Source: Paraphaeosphaeria minitans | Taxonomy: Eukaryota; Ascomycota; Dothideomycetes; Pleosporales; Didymosphaeriaceae | DNA length: 64,000 nucleotides | Assembly (NCBI GenBank): GCA_015832175.1 | Contig: WJXW01000003.1 | Span: forward strand, 3,534,001-3,598,000 | Reading direction: 5' to 3' | Shown: positions 41,418 to 52,820 of the stretch, one piece after another | Position numbering within the stretch: the first letter of the stretch is position 1 | How the letters are laid out: each line of letters opens with the position of its first letter | Program-made: the position numbers and the translations under genes | Notes under the pieces: generated by a model | Told to the model about the DNA's origin: nothing | Seen by the model: only the letters and a program-made list of their open reading frames with translations | Databases searched by the model: none

Positions 41418-41443
41418 TGGGACTACGGGGTATTGATCCCGTG
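41418..41443 (-). other. tRNA-Ala-like T-arm and acceptor 3' end (remnant)
   Basis: On the minus strand CACGGGATCAATACCCCG is followed by TAGTCCCA, very like the T-arm plus 3' acceptor strand of a eukaryotic tRNA-Ala, but the T-stem lacks a base. No matching 5' acceptor strand or D-arm is visible upstream, so this is at most a remnant. Confidence 0.25.
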
Positions 41444-41566
41444 ATGTGCAGGAGATATAACGCATCAACGCCGTCGCTATGGTAAATCGAGCAGACGACA
41501 TCCAAAAAGATTTAACAACGCAGGCACGGCAGTAGGTATGCAAAAGCAAGTTCGCAGTCAAGAGTC

Positions 41567-43914
41567 CTACACCATCATGCTCTTCCTTCTGCTGGCCGTC
41601 CTCTCAGCCCGGCTTTCCCTCACACCTTCACTTCCACTCGGCGGTTTCTCGCCCGCCCTCTTTTCTCTTTCCTTCATCGAAGATCGTGCTGCCGCCGTGC
41701 TTTTAGCCAATCCCGCCGCGGGCGCGCCTGTCTTTACAGACCCGCTCCCAGTCCGCCTATGTACGGCTGGCAAACTTGTGACCCTCGTACTAGACTCCGG
41801 TTTGCGATCCTCGGGCTCTGATGTCGCGACTGCAGGAATGGAGGAATGCCTTCGGCGTTCCCGGGCTGCGCTGGCGAGACTAATTTTCGGGCGTGCGCTC
41901 GTGGCTGTAGGAGCACCTGCGGCTGGCGAGGATTCGTTGAAATCGAAGATGGCCATGTCGTTGTCCGATTCAGCCGTGATTTCTCTGGTCATGGGTTCGC
42001 TCCTTTCATGTGGTCTGGTATCGTCCGCTGACGAGAGTATACCTGCAGAGGTGAGCGACTTCCGTTTTTCCGATTTCGTCTGCTCAATCAGCTTCTCTAT
42101 TGCCCGTTCGGCGGCCGAGGAGTTCAATTTTGGCCGTTCAGGCTTCACGTCTTGTGTTCCATCTTTACGGTCGAGTTTCTGACGGAGCGGGCTCCCCAGC
42201 TCTGCCGCCTCCCGTCCTCTCAGTTCACCTGCGGCCCCCAGAGGCTTCCACGGTGAGTCTTCCGGCTCATCCTTGATGACAACGTGTGCTGAGCTCGGCG
42301 CAGACTGCGGAGGCTCCACACTTGTTCGCTGAGAATGATCAACAATCACCGCATCCACAAACTCTTTACTGGGTCGGCGCATTTTTGTATTCAAGCTTGG
42401 CTCCTTGTAGCTGACCTGCGGCCGAGCACGGCGAGATGGGCGGCCAATGATGCCTGTTTGGCTCATGGAAGTGAGGTCGCTTGGAGGAGGCGTGTCCTTG
42501 GACTCGGTTCGAGACATGGAAAGTTCGGTCGAGGGTGGAGAGAATATTGCTTCCGCAGCGGGTGTTTTCGGAGGCAAATATTCAAGGTGTATTTCAGCGG
42601 TAGCGATGGGTTCGGCGGATTCTTGTCGGACGATATCGGGGAGGACGTTGCGGGCAGCAGTTATTCTGGGACGACCCGCTTTCTTCTTTTCGGGCTTGTC
42701 GACCTTCGCAGGCTTCTCGGGGGCTGAAGACCGTTGTTTCTTAGGAGAAACCATGGGATCGGTGTTGACGGGCTCTGAAAAATGGTTAGTTTCATCGTGA
42801 TCTACATCATCAATGAGAACTTACTACTCAAAAGGGCTGGTCGCGACAGAGACATAGGTCGGTCGTCGTCCGTGGTCTCATTGTCAGTGGCAGCTGGCGT
42901 CCCGCGCCGACTGAACTGGAATGACTCGGCGTGAGGCTGGGTCTTGTCGTCTTCCTGAACATTGAACTTGCGCTTCGCCCCAGTTCTCACGGTCTTTTCA
43001 GACGCTGCTTCGAGGGTTTCCTCACGTTGTTCCTTGGGCTTGTCTTCGGGTTCTTCCTCGGGCGATTCAAATAAATACATCCGTCGAATCCTGGGTCCAC
43101 TCTCCCGTCTCTTGCGTCGGGGCTCGATGTTCATAGGCAGTACTACCTCGTCACCATCCACGGCCACGTCAGGTTGGTCGTCGACAGCGGCGCTGTGCTT
43201 GAAAGCGATTGGCTCTTCGATGTCAAAATGCGAGACGGGCGGCGGTCCGATGTCAGGAGATTGGCTCTCGGGGGCGTCCAGTATGTCCTGGAGTTCTTCC
43301 GCACTGTTATTGATTAGCTTCTGTCAGTTTTGCGACACCGTCATGTCTGTACGCTGCGTAGGGCTGGAGAGGGCGCGAACGTACTCCATGGTCATGCGTG
43401 GATAGGCCTTGTACTCCGCGATGGTAGGCAGCATCGCATTTTCGACCTCCTGCAGACCCAACGCGCTTCTCCATTGCCTCTCCTCTGATGTCTTTTTAGT
43501 CGCGGTCTTGAGGTTACATGGTGCGCTGCTGCCTCTTGAATTTAATTCCCCTAAGTCGGCTACCAGTCCACCAAGCTCTTGGATCTTGGCTTCCAGCTGG
43601 TTCTTGACCGTGTCGATGGTGGAAAACGAGGGCGCGTGGGCCTGTGCCTCTAGTGTGTTCTGGAGATGTAGGACTTGTTGTGCGAGCGAGCAGTTTTCCG
43701 CGACGAGGCGCGAGCGGTCGTTTTCGAGCTGCCGTATGTGGACTTGCTGCTGCGAGTTGATCCTGCTCGGTATTAGCATTATTCATTGTGGCTTCGTGAC
43801 CCATCCGCCGTACTTTGCCAGCTCGCGATTTGTGCGTATGAACTTCCGCTTGATCGCGTCGTATGCTTCTGTCGAAGGCGCAGGCGCAGCGGGTGGCTCG
43901 TTTAAGCGCGCCAT
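41567..43914 (-). CDS. sgo1: Shugoshin, centromeric cohesin protector
   Basis: Four exons: 43814–43914, 43381–43762, 42825–43320 and 41567–42774, giving 728 residues. The N-terminus contains the shugoshin coiled coil (I-K-R-K-F-I-R-T-N-R-E-L-A-K, then R-Q-L-E-N-D-R-S-R-L-V-A-E-N), which binds PP2A-B56. The C-terminal basic motif is at about residues 438–463 (G-R-P-S-R-R-A-R-P-Q-V-S-Y-K-E-P-S-L-N), which binds phosphorylated H2A at centromeres. An AT-hook-like K-A-G-R-P-R is at about 358–364. The rest is disordered and charged. It protects cohesin and monitors tension at kinetochores. The start codon lies 286 bp from that of the divergent Dad2 gene. Confidence 0.92.
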
Positions 43915-44200
43915 ACGCTGGATCGTAGGGTAGGATGATGCTGCGTAAGTAATGCGTGTGCCACTCTGGTGATGAGCGTTGTGATTTTTGGACGTCTGCG
44001 GTCGTTCGTTGTTGCCGCAGCGTCATGCGAGGCGAGTGTTTGTTTACCACGGCAACCGCGCGCTAGCCCGAAGCAACATCCCTGCATCCGTCCCCACGCA
44101 CTGCCTGCGGGCGCGCGCGACCTCCGAGTATGCAAGAGAGGCAGACAGCGACGACTCGCGCACATCGCCTTGGACGATACCGTTCGCCAGTGAGAGAATC
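43915..44200. promoter_or_regulatory. Bidirectional promoter, sgo1 / dad2
   Basis: Only 286 bp separate the two ATGs, so the two chromosome-segregation genes must share this region, including both leaders. It is G/C-rich in its right half with several CGCG words. I found no exact MluI cell-cycle box (ACGCGT). Confidence 0.6.
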
Positions 44201-44784
44201 ATGGCGTACCCCGCGCGCGGCCTCCCCTCGCACATCCGCAGCCAGTCCAACTCCCTCGGCGGCTCGCAGCCCTCGGGCCAGTCGCCCGTCCTGCTCGCCC
44301 GCATCGCAGAGAAGAAAGCCGAGCTGGCTTCGCTCAAGGACCTGCAAATACTCAGCGCAGGCCTCGCCGACCAGATGCAGACGCTGGCCGAGAAGCTCTC
44401 GACCCTGTCCGACGGCACAGAAGGTCCGTCTTCATCCATCCCACCACCCACCCCCCGCAGAGGGGCAGTCTCTCACATGAACCGCGTATTATCGCGTGGA
44501 TGCAAAGTACAGTACTGACGTGTCCGCCTTCCAGCCGTCGCCGCCGTGCTATCGAACTGGCATAACGTGCTTCGAGCGATCAACATGGCGTCCGGTACGT
44601 GTTCTTCGTCGCCAAAGCGCGTCTCTCGTGTAGTGAGCTGATTTGCGCAGCCAAACTCCCCAAGCCGAAAGAGGATGACGATGCAGAGAAGACCGAAGCA
44701 GAGCCTCCGCTTCCCCGGACGCTCGTTCGAATCCCGACACAGCATGCTCCTGCGGTGCTGCCCCAGCCCACTTTGGACGACTGA
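44201..44784 (+). CDS. dad2: DASH/Dam1 complex subunit Dad2
   Basis: Three exons, 44201–44423, 44535–44594 and 44651–44784, giving 138 residues. The core reads A-R-I-A-E-K-K-A-E-L-A-S-L-K-D-L followed by S-A-G-L-A-D-Q-M, then V-L-S-N-W-H-N-V-L-R-A-I-N-M-A-S, the typical Dad2 helices around a conserved W. The C-terminal 40 residues are acidic and then Pro-rich. As part of the DASH ring it couples kinetochores to microtubule plus ends. The middle exon is 60 nt and phase 1 at both ends. The gene is divergent from shugoshin. Confidence 0.9.
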
Positions 44785-45457
44785 GCGGCATGTACCAAAG
44801 CGAACAACGCCGATATCATGTGGTACGGATCTGGGACGAACCAAGCGAAAGACGCGTGAGCGCTCGCGCATTTATCACTCGGGCCGACGAAGCAATTCGC
44901 GAGGTTGCGGCGGCTGCTATCTGTGACAGTCAGGCCGCGATGCAGCGGGAATATGCACATCAGCCTTACCAGGCATGCTTATTGGCTGTACAAGGAAGAC
45001 ATCGTGCTACAGGCGAGTAGGACCGTCCAGCCCGTGATGAAGACAAAGCTGTTTGTGGGAGAGCGATTAGTAGTACTGGTGCTTGATAACCTCGGCGAGC
45101 TCACATTCACAGGGCTCATCTGGACGCAACCCGGACATCACGCCATATCATATCAAGACTGTGCCTCCCCTGTTGGGACAGGATTTTTTTTATTTCCAGC
45201 TGGGCACGTAGCCGAGAATAGCCATCCAATAAAAATGCTTTGTTCATGCTCTACATGTCGTCTATCATGCAATGTTGCTTTTGGCATGCAATGGAGAAAT
45301 TCCACTCGTGCAGTCGTGAATCGTTGAAACGCCATACTCCGCGCGAATATCGTATAGCATCGTCGTGTCATTTCGCATGCGCTTTCTACCCGCGCGTCCC
45401 TGCGCCTTGGAGGGGTATGCTTCGATCGGCGTAACGAGCCCAACCATCGACTCCAAT
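44785..45457. other. Convergent 3' region
   Basis: 673 bp between the stop codons of dad2 and ypi1. No gene or clear repeat was seen. Confidence 0.45.
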
Positions 45458-46015
45458 CTACTGCTTCTGCTTTGGCATCTTCTCGTACGCATTCGGGCTT
45501 GGTCGTCGTCGTCGTCGTCGTTTCTGCGGCTGCCCCGACGGGCCTCCATGTGGCTCATCGTGGCTATGTTCGCCGTTCTCGTGGTCATGGTCGTGGTTGT
45601 GCGGTTTGCGTCCTCTTCTTCCACTCCCACTCTTCCGCCCGCCAGCAGGCCTTGCCTCGCCGTTGTCAGGTTCACTGTCCGAATCCGAATCGCTGCTTGA
45701 GTCGCTGGAGGACTCATCCGAAGACTCGCCTACTTCGCGCGGCTTGTGGTAGATGCAACAGACTAGAGCCCACATGTTAGTACATGTCCGGTAGTCGTTT
45801 TGGGAGCACACACCTTTCGACGATTTCTTCCCCATGCCCTCATTATCCACGACATCCTCCGCCCATTGTATGCGCCTCTGCTCAACGGGTTCTGCGCGCA
45901 AACGTAGGGTGCCCGAGGTTGCCTGGAGCCGGAGGACTGGTTGTGTGGTGGTCACGCTACCACTGGTGCGATTTGGCTGTGCTGTTTGCGCTCCCATGTT
46001 GCCAGTATGTGACAT
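45458..46015 (-). CDS. ypi1: Type 1 phosphatase regulator Ypi1 / inhibitor-3
   Basis: Two exons, 45814–46015 and 45458–45762, with a 51-nt intron, giving 168 residues. The conserved core reads [21 protein letters not shown] and, straight after the intron, [15 protein letters not shown]. This contains the PP1-binding V/I-x-W type site and the Cys pair of the inhibitor-3 family. An acidic Ser/Asp tract (S-S-D-S-D-S-D-S) and a His/Asp run follow, and the tail has six Arg in a row. Ypi1 binds the PP1 catalytic subunit and Sds22 in the nucleus and is needed for mitosis. Its place between Dad2 and Chk1 extends a run of mitotic genes. Confidence 0.92.
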   Translation of the reverse strand: MSHTGNMGAQTAQPNRTSGSVTTTQPVLRLQATSGTLRLRAEPVEQRRIQWAEDVVDNEGMGKKSSKGVCSQNDYRTCTNMWALVCCIYHKPREVGESSDESSSDSSSDSDSDSEPDNGEARPAGGRKSGSGRRGRKPHNHDHDHENGEHSHDEPHGGPSGQPQKRRRRRRPSPNAYEKMPKQKQ

Positions 46016-48259
46016 GCTGAAGAAAGGAGGCGTCGGCTGTGGGGAACGGGAGGTTTATATGTCAGCGGCCGCGTGGGGTGACGGTGGTGAGAAATTTGGT
46101 TGTCGAATCGCAAAGAGGCTCGCGTGCTCGGTTTTAGACGACGGCGGGCTGCTTTCCGCGGCGTGCGGAGCTGCGGCTCGAATCGATGGATGTGGAGGTG
46201 GGGAGAGGCTGGGGATGCGGGGCCGGGGCTTTGCGTGGGAGCGTGAATGTGCCTCTTTGTTGGAGGGCTGTGCTTGAGCAACTGCTTCACTGGTCAGTGC
46301 GTCATTGTTCGGTTGCGCTTGCCCTCGCTACCACCAAACCCGGTTCTAGTCCCACCAAACATGCGGCGGCATCTCAACTTACGGTACCTATGGTTTGTTC
46401 GAACATTTCGCAGAAGGGTTGGATACGTCGTCTTTACAGCTCGCCATCTGGCACACACACACAATTGCGTCGATATGTTGCTTTTAATATACCCCTTTCA
46501 GCTTTGCACTTAACGCTTCCTGAGGGCTCGTAGAAATTCTACTACCTGATTTCGCACTCTGCCATACTGTTCATGTTCGGAATGGACAAGCTGTACGGTA
46601 CGTGAACATTCACTCTGTGGCCATGATCGGGATGGCGGTCATGGCGAATGTCTTTATCGTCTCGCAAGTTTTGCTAACTCCTTCGTCCTACCAACATCGT
46701 TCGGGTTCCCTTAACTAATATCATGAACACCTCATACCTGCATATGCTTTTACTAGTCCGCAAGCAATGTCTTCTAACTTCTTTATTCTCTCAGGTCCTA
46801 AAGCAGTCATCCGCTCAGCAGTACCAAACGCTCATCAAGTCTTTTACATCAGAGAGACATTAATGAGCAACATTCGAGAGGGTACTTAACGCAGCGGCTA
46901 TTCCGCAAACTTCCTTCACCATGACTCCTGCGCTTCAGCTTCTTGATACTAGAAACCCAAGCCCTCCCAGGGTCTCCTTGTAAATCCACTCTGCTTGCAA
47001 TGTTCTGGCGCTCGATTTGCGAATCTAACACATAGTTCAGCACAGCAAACAGAGTACTGTTCGCAAATCGCCCGCTGTAAGTCATCTTGATGCTTACAAT
47101 GTAGCAGACTGGTGCTACCCCTCAACAGATGACCCCCGGTACGCAGTCTCCTGGGAAACCCCAATCTTCAAATTCTTCCGCCATCTCACGCTCAAGTATG
47201 CCCCGGGTTTCGCCGTCACCTTTGCCGATTCTCGTGTCATTGGAGTCACCCGGAAAGACATTCCACACATAGAGATGAAATACTTCTCCAAGTGGCTGCA
47301 CAGCTGTTGCGAGGTCGACTACAGGCTCGTCGTGCGACACCGGATTGGAGCTTAATGGAGTGTACATGTCCCGAGTATCAGGACGATGTGTGCACAGCTG
47401 ACCCTCTATACGTTTTTTATTCAAGTTACTACGGGGCTTGAGAAACCGCACAGGTGTGCGTTAGTCAGTTCACATTCGCCAGTGCACACGGCATCTGCCA
47501 TCACCCGGCTTCGTCAGGATGCTCTCGATCATCTGTGCTGGTATTACGACGAAGTGCGTGCCATCATACTGAAAGGAACATCACGATCCCGAAAAATGTA
47601 TACGACATCATATCTGCCGAAGCCAACCAAAATAGAGATAAACTCGTAGTCTGGAGTGGACCTGACAGGCCACAGCTCCTTTCAGATGGAGGGTTTTCAC
47701 CAAGCTGGCGGGGGGCTTACGCCCAGCAGCTCATGAATACAAGGCTACACGACTATCTACACGAACCGGCGAGACAAACAAGTCATCTGCAAATAATTCT
47801 CATTGCTTCAGGTTCGCATATCTCACAAATGGATACGGTAGCTAGTATCTCTGCTCTGGTTCGACCAAAGCAATGATCACGGCGTCTTGTATTTTCTTTG
47901 CCTCTCGGTTTTCATCTTTCTTTATCAAGTTTGGTATAGTTTAGTAATAAGGAGCAATGACGGAAGAAGCATCCGCATCCTTTCTATGCGATTCTTCGAT
48001 CGCACTTTACCCTCCTCCTTTCTTCAATACTACACAAACATCCGATTGGACACCATAGATGAATATGCGACGAGTATGACACAGACGATTGGAAGATTTA
48101 GATATGTTCGGAATTTCGGCGAGCCAGCCTTCATTCATCTGGAACGGGCCCACGCCGAGAGTCATTACATTCTGCCAGTCAACTCATCCACAAACCAAGC
48201 CCACCGATCTCTCAGGCTACACCTCATCAACGCCCTCCCCTCCATGCTCTGTACACCCT
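46016..48259. other. Long intergenic region
   Basis: About 2.2 kb between the ypi1 start and the Chk1 stop. It holds the ypi1 promoter, the Chk1 3' flank and a doubtful small ORF at 47122–47367. Nothing else was recognised. Confidence 0.45.
47122..47367 (-). CDS. Small hypothetical ORF, 81 residues (doubtful)
   Basis: Runs from the ATG at 47367 to a stop at 47122. The middle (P-V-V-D-L-A-T-A-V-Q-P-L-G-E-V-F) and the acidic end (E-R-E-M-A-E-E-F-E-D-W-G) look protein-like, with no motif known to me. Another frame just downstream (46849–47085, R-F-A-N-S-T-L-F-A-V-L-N) is similar in character. The two could be exons of one gene or a decayed gene; no convincing splice pair was found. Confidence 0.28.
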   Translation of the reverse strand: MYTPLSSNPVSHDEPVVDLATAVQPLGEVFHLYVWNVFPGDSNDTRIGKGDGETRGILEREMAEEFEDWGFPGDCVPGVIC

Positions 48260-50156
48260 CTAATCCGGCCTCAAAACCGCATCCCCCACACACCTCACCA
48301 CATTCTTGAAAAACCGCCTCCACTCCAACGGATCCCCACTCGCCTTCACAAACCGCACCTCGCTCACCTTCTCCTCCATGATCCGCGTCCGCTCCACAAC
48401 GATATGCCCATTCAGCCCCTGCCGCCGCCCATCCGCCATCTTCACGCGCACGCTCGCCTTGCCCGCGCGGTTCATCTCCACGAGGTGCTCTTCGGAGATG
48501 GCCGCGGCGGGGACGCCGAGGCGGTGCAGCGCTTCGATGAGGAGGGGCACGAGCAGCGAGACGGCCAGCGGGGAGAGGAAGCGCGAGAACGAGTGCGACG
48601 GCATGACGTCGCCGAATTTGCGCGCCATTTGGGTGAGCGTCATGGGGATGGAGGGCCTGGCGTGGAACTGGGACATTGAGGGGTCTTGTGCGAGGATGTC
48701 TTGGGTCGAGGGTGAGAGTTGGGAGAGGAATGAGGGACCGCCGATCATGCTTGCGGGCGGTGCTCGATCGTACAGACTCGGCTGTGAGACCGCTTCCTGG
48801 GAGTATGTGCGCACTGGACGCTCCCAGTCGAAGGGCGTGTCTGCTAGTGGGGTCTCGGGCTGCGTTGATGAGAGACCGTTGATGTTCGCTGGGTTGGCGC
48901 GCGAGCGGTGCGGGTCGGAATCGACGTCCATGTCATCCGGATCTTGTGAGAAGCCGCGCTGGGACTGTATGGGCGGGCGGTCGACGCCGATGTGAAGCTG
49001 GGTCAGCATTTGCGTGGCCATGCCGACCTGGTTGGTGGTCCTTCCATTCTGTGTAAGGAACGGGTTCTTGCGCGTGTACCAAGGATGCGTGCGTATCTCG
49101 TCAAGCTTCATCCTGTCATCGGGGTTCAGCTTGAGCATGCCCCTCAGCAGGGAGAGCAGCGCCAGCGGTATCTTGTCCCACAGCTCGTCCGTCGTCCTTC
49201 CTTCCATCTCCACATACTGCCTGAATTCATCGCTATGCATAGTCGGCTCTTCCCACGGGGTGTTACCTACCAGCAGCACGAACAGGACAACGCCGCAACT
49301 CCAAATATCGCAGATGTTGGCCTGGTACCCCTCATCGAGGATGTCCTTCCGCTTGCTCCGCCGCCCACTGACGATCTCGGGTGCGATGTAAGGTGGACTC
49401 CCACAGACTGTATTGCACAACCTCTTGACGCCATCCTTCTCGAACAACGCTGCCAGCCCAAAGTCGGCGATCTTCAGATCACCGTCCCCGCTCAGCAGCA
49501 CATTCTCGGGCTTGATATCTCGATGTGCAATGCCCTTCGAATGCATGTATCCCAGCGCATCAATCAGCTGGTGGAAATACACATGCGCAATGTCCTCGCT
49601 TACGCCCTCATCCGCCTCGATCTTGTCGAAGAGATCGCCACCGTCTGCAAGCTCCATAGCAATCCAGTACCAGTAGCGGTCTTCGCCATTGGCCAGACAT
49701 TGGATGATGTGTGCGTGCTTTCCGAGATGCTTGTGGATAGCGACCTCCATTTTGATGTGTTTTTCCGAGAGTCGGCCATGCTTGAGGGCATGTTCTTTGT
49801 TGATGAATTTAACCGCTATGACTGGACTGGGCGCGTCCATGGGGGTTGCTTTGCGAATGCTGTGTCGGTGTTAGTAAGGTCCCGAGGTCATACTTGCCGA
49901 AAGTGAGCTGCAGACTTACGATGCGTATGCGCCCATTCCTATCGTCTTGCTGACGATGCGGAACGGGAGATTCACCGGGAGGGGGGCAATCTGGCTCTAA
50001 ACAGTGTCAGTCGACTACTTTCCAGGGAGAATGCATCCTCTGTCATGGTGGATATGAGTCGGGAGCGTATGGGCCCCACGTGGGGTCGAAACAGCGCTCG
50101 AGTCGTAGATGGCGGGGAAGATGGAAACCTACATTGGGCGGGGGCGGGGCCGCCAT
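48260..50156 (-). CDS. chk1: DNA-damage checkpoint kinase Chk1
   Basis: Three exons: 50133–50156, 49920–49990 and 48260–49859, giving 564 residues; the first exon is 24 nt. The kinase domain starts at about residue 19: G26-M-G28 of the P-loop, K49 in V-I-A-V-K-F-I, H-R-D-I-K-P-E-N (D146), D-F-G (D164) and G-S-P-P-Y-I-A-P-E. It ends near 300. A Ser/Gln-containing linker (S-Q-R, S-Q-D, S-Q-P) includes possible ATR-family phosphorylation sites. The C-terminal 130 residues form a KA1-like regulatory domain (P-L-E-W-R-R-F-F-K-N-V-V near the end). Chk1 blocks mitosis after DNA damage or stalled replication. Confidence 0.92.
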
Positions 50157-51443
50157 GTCGACCTCTAGAGGCGACCTCAGATGCCAAGCACAACAAGACG
50201 AGTATTTCTCAAGCAGATGCTGATGTTGATCTATCCAACCTGAGTGATATGCTGAACTGTTGCCTGAAAGCCCGCCGCACTCACAAGTCATCGCGTCGAG
50301 AAACACGCGCACAAACCACGCGCGCCGCCTCGGCAACGCTATCGATAAGACGCCATGTCACATGACCGGCTCTTTTACACCCCACCAGATCCTCAGTATC
50401 TCATTAGCACCTCGATTCCATCTCAGATCTCACGTGTCTCAACAGTGGATTCTCCACACAATCACCTCATGCAAAGTTGCATCTAGATTGCCTTCCAGCT
50501 AGCCAGACCCAGTATGCCGGACGTGATGGCCATCATCAGACCGGCGATGCGCCACGGGTACATTCTTCAGTTTGCTCACACCGAAGAGGTTTGTCGGCGT
50601 CGGAACGGCATCAACATGACAGGTGAACCTCTTTCGTGCCGGACCACCAACCGAACCTTCCAAATGCCCGCTTGAAAACTTTTCGCGCGATACCCGCCGC
50701 GCGCGCGCTTGGAGCTCAAAAAAGAGATTTCGCTAATCTTGAAACGCTGGTGAGGCGCTGTACGTGGGCGTTCTGTGAGGATTGCGCGTACTCAACATTT
50801 CAATCCCGCCTCGGATCTCCCTTGTCGGAAAGCCGGAAAAGCAATTGCGTTCACGGCTCCTGTGTACCGGACGTGCATTTCCCAGGCGCGGGGCGCAATC
50901 GGTCCATCTCGAAGTTTGAAACCTGTGCCATTACTCACGTTCGCACCGTTCACCCCACATCACCCGCGGCACCATCACGTACCTCGGCTGGCAGCTACTA
51001 GCTACTCGCACGCAAGCCCCAAATTTCACTGTTGACTCGAGTGGTTTTGTGAGCGCCGGCGCGGGATGGTCGTGCAATGGTACTGTTTACTGTGCCGTGC
51101 GCCCGTACCGTATGTCCGCATAAGGTAAAGTCCCACGTGCGCGCCACGCCGATGAAAGAGCCGAGTTGCGTGCCCCCCCCGGCCCACCATCATCACCCGA
51201 GTCATGGCGCTGCTATACACTACACAGTACACTACTCCACACTAACTATCTACCCATCAATCACCATCATCCATTCATCCGCTCTTGCGTACATCCCTAC
51301 ACAGACATGTAAACACAGCGTCCCAAAACCGTCCAGCCGACCGTCGACAAAAACCACCCCCCAACCATACACGCGCCACTCACCCTCCACGGCGCCCAGA
51401 GCCAGCTGCCACACGCGTGTACACATCCGCCGGTGTTCCCTTT

Positions 51444-51466
51444 CCCCCCCCCCCCCCCCCCCCCCC
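51444..51466. repeat. C23 homopolymer
   Basis: Twenty-three C in a row, about 1.3 kb upstream of the Chk1 start. G-quadruplex or triplex formation is possible; the length may be uncertain in sequencing. Confidence 0.85.
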
Positions 51467-51659
51467 AAAATCAAAAGGCCACCGAACCGCCAGCAGAACC
51501 GCCAGGCCACCGGTCGCCCTCTAGCCCCCCCGAGTTATCTCCTCTCCCACGTGCTACCTACGTCCCCCGATCCGCGCCCCAGAGCAGCCGCGTCCGATAA
51601 GCGCTCTGCAGGGCGCGTCGCAATCCTATTAGACTACCCATTACCCAAGGCGAGCGAGG

Positions 51660-51736
51660 GGTAGGTAGGTAGGTAGGTACATGGGGTTAGGGTGTGCATG
51701 TAGGGTGCCGATGCCGATGCCGATGCCGATGCCGAT
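51660..51736. repeat. (GGTA)5 and (GCCGAT)5 microsatellites
   Basis: Five GGTA units at 51660–51679 and five GCCGAT units at 51707–51736, separated by 27 bp. Confidence 0.85.
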
Positions 51737-52820
51737 GCCATTAGCACCGCAGAGCGTGCACGTACCTATGTGCAAGTGCAGATACGGTCATGTGTGTGTG
51801 ATGTGCAGGTTCCGACACGACGGCGGAGGAGGTTGATGGCTAGGTAGCTTGCTTGCTTAGTGCTGCTTCGCACCGCTTAGTAAACGTGCGTTCGATCGTA
51901 CGATATGTTGCGTGAGGAATTAAAAAAAAAACAAAAAAGGGCCCTGGTGACGACCATAACCACCGCTCCCCGCTCGCGCTCGCGTTCCCGTAGACTATCT
52001 ACCACGCTGATAAGCTTCTTACCGCTAGAAACTCGACGCATGTGACAGCCACCGCTCCCTGACGCACAATCAACAGAGGACAGGAAAGGCAACACCCGCC
52101 ATCATCCACGCCGGCAGTAGCACACCAGCACCCCTCAATCATAGCCGTGGAAGCCATCTATTGCCCTAGTATTAGACTACACGCCTCAACGCTGCCCAAT
52201 CCCTGCCCTTGCATGTACATCGCTCCCAACCCTACTCCACCCCGCTACCAATGCAGCAAATACAAAAATCAATGTGGGCCGCAGCCAAGAATGTCCATGA
52301 CCTTCCGAAAAAGGCCAGACCCAAGAGCCGATGATGTCCAACATGTCAGATCGGATATCCAATCCAGCCATACAACATCTTTCAGCAAACCTCAATCAAA
52401 TGGTGCCCATGTCGTGGGCCCAAGCCAATTGGGACCATGCGATCACGGGACACCAAGTAGACCCATGGGAGCAAGACCAATCCCCATACAACAGGGGCGT
52501 CTTGAGAAGCCTTCATTCGTCGACCTTCCTTCGTCGACCGCGTGAATACGTTAACCGGGGATGATCGGCGAAGAGCAGAGAGTCGTGAACCGGGTGCATA
52601 TATGCTTCAAGGAAGGAAAAGAAAGCAAGAATAATTGTTGCCGCCCAGATGCTAATGCTTTGACCTGTCCGCAACGCCGATGTCTAGAGTCAAAAAATGT
52701 CGAAGAATAATAATCCGCAACCGAATTGCAGTGAGGGGGAATAATGCATCCGCTGCTAACACTTGCCGAAGATGATCATAGATGGCGGTCGTCAAACAGA
52801 AAATCGTAGTCTTGCAGGTT

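Larger units (their letters stand above)
50157..52820. other. Long gene-free region with microsatellites
   Basis: About 2.7 kb upstream of Chk1 and downstream of FlbA. It contains a C23 run (51444–51466), (GGTA)5 (51660–51679) and (GCCGAT)5 (51707–51736). Frames here show no protein pattern. At its left end is the Chk1 promoter. Confidence 0.5.

Noticed and set aside
48992..49906. Plus-strand frame of 304 codons opposite Chk1
   Set aside because: Antisense shadow of the kinase domain; no protein pattern of its own.
50636..51001. Plus-strand frame of 121 codons upstream of Chk1
   Set aside because: Composition is unlike the neighbouring coding regions and no motif is visible; it lies in promoter-like DNA.
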